Source: Anolis sagrei
Taxonomy: Eukaryota; Chordata; Lepidosauria; Squamata; Anolidae
Reading direction: 5' to 3'
DNA length: 64,000 nucleotides
Assembly (NCBI RefSeq): GCF_037176765.1
Contig: NC_090034.1
Coordinates: 92,306,500-92,370,499 of the forward strand
Part shown: piece after piece, positions 63,906-64,000 of the stretch
Layout of the letters: each line of letters opens with the position of its first letter
Position numbering within the stretch: the first letter of the stretch is position 1
Notes under the pieces: model-generated
Databases searched by the model: none
The model's input: only the letters and a program-made list of their open reading frames with translations
What the model was told of the DNA's origin: nothing
Translations under genes and position numbers: made by a program

Positions 63906-64000
63906 AGGAGCCCCCAGTGGCGCAGTGGGGTAAACCACTGAGCTGCTAAACATACTAACCAAAAGGTCGCAGGTTCGAATCCGGGGAGCAGCATGAGCTC
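63906..64000 (+). mobile_element. Sauria SINE head, cut by the window end
   Basis: Gagcccccagtggcgcagtg, aggttcgaatccggggagca. A well preserved B-box-like site. Confidence 0.85.

Noticed and set aside
63906-64000. tRNA gene
   Set aside because: The B-box-like ggttcgaatcc belongs to the tRNA-derived head of a Sauria SINE. No clover-leaf with anticodon arm was seen, and the same holds for the other SINE heads.

Overview
The window is vertebrate nuclear DNA, most likely from a squamate reptile, probably an iguanian lizard such as an anole. The genes are split into short exons with GT-AG introns. The rest is packed with repeats typical of lizards: CR1 and L2 LINEs, Sauria-type SINEs with a Bov-B-like tail, Bov-B, L1, Helitrons, hAT, Harbinger-like and mariner DNA transposons, and a few LTR fossils. 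Everything below was read by eye; no database search was run.

Layout. (1) 1-4881: the last two exons of a four-transmembrane PMP22/claudin-superfamily gene whose 5' part lies outside the window; its C-terminal tail carries 17 glutamates in a row. (2) 6504-25758 and 26682-43916: a direct tandem duplication of about 19 and 17 kb. Each copy holds one complete six-coding-exon cytosolic sulfotransferase gene (SULT6B1-like, 286 codons) with a conserved upstream TATA-like box and noncoding first exon. Both copies keep all splice sites and catalytic motifs and differ at about 18 residues. A 0.9 kb patchwork of CR1 pieces in both orientations separates the copies. (3) 50760-57994: a complete four-exon gene for a 171-residue tetraspan protein that closely resembles NKG7 (natural killer granule protein 7), with a candidate noncoding exon near 44.4 kb. 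(4) 60048-60248: an early exon of a further claudin-like gene (CLDND2-like), continuing beyond the window.

How the genes fit together. In human, NKG7 lies beside CLDND2 and LIM2, so the outer genes look like a conserved cluster of small tetraspan genes. The sulfotransferase pair sits inside that cluster. The sulfotransferases would transfer sulfonate from PAPS to small acceptors in the cytosol; the tetraspan proteins are membrane proteins with no evident functional link to them.

The two duplicate blocks act as occupied and empty sites for each other. This gives clean insertion boundaries for a CR1, two hAT elements, a Bov-B end, several L2 ends, a twin-primed LINE, an LTR and others. The most unusual sequence features are a hammerhead-ribozyme-like fold on the minus strand at 51972-52023, a family of TACCGTATATA-ended transposons, and a LINE inserted in the 3' UTR of sulfotransferase copy B.
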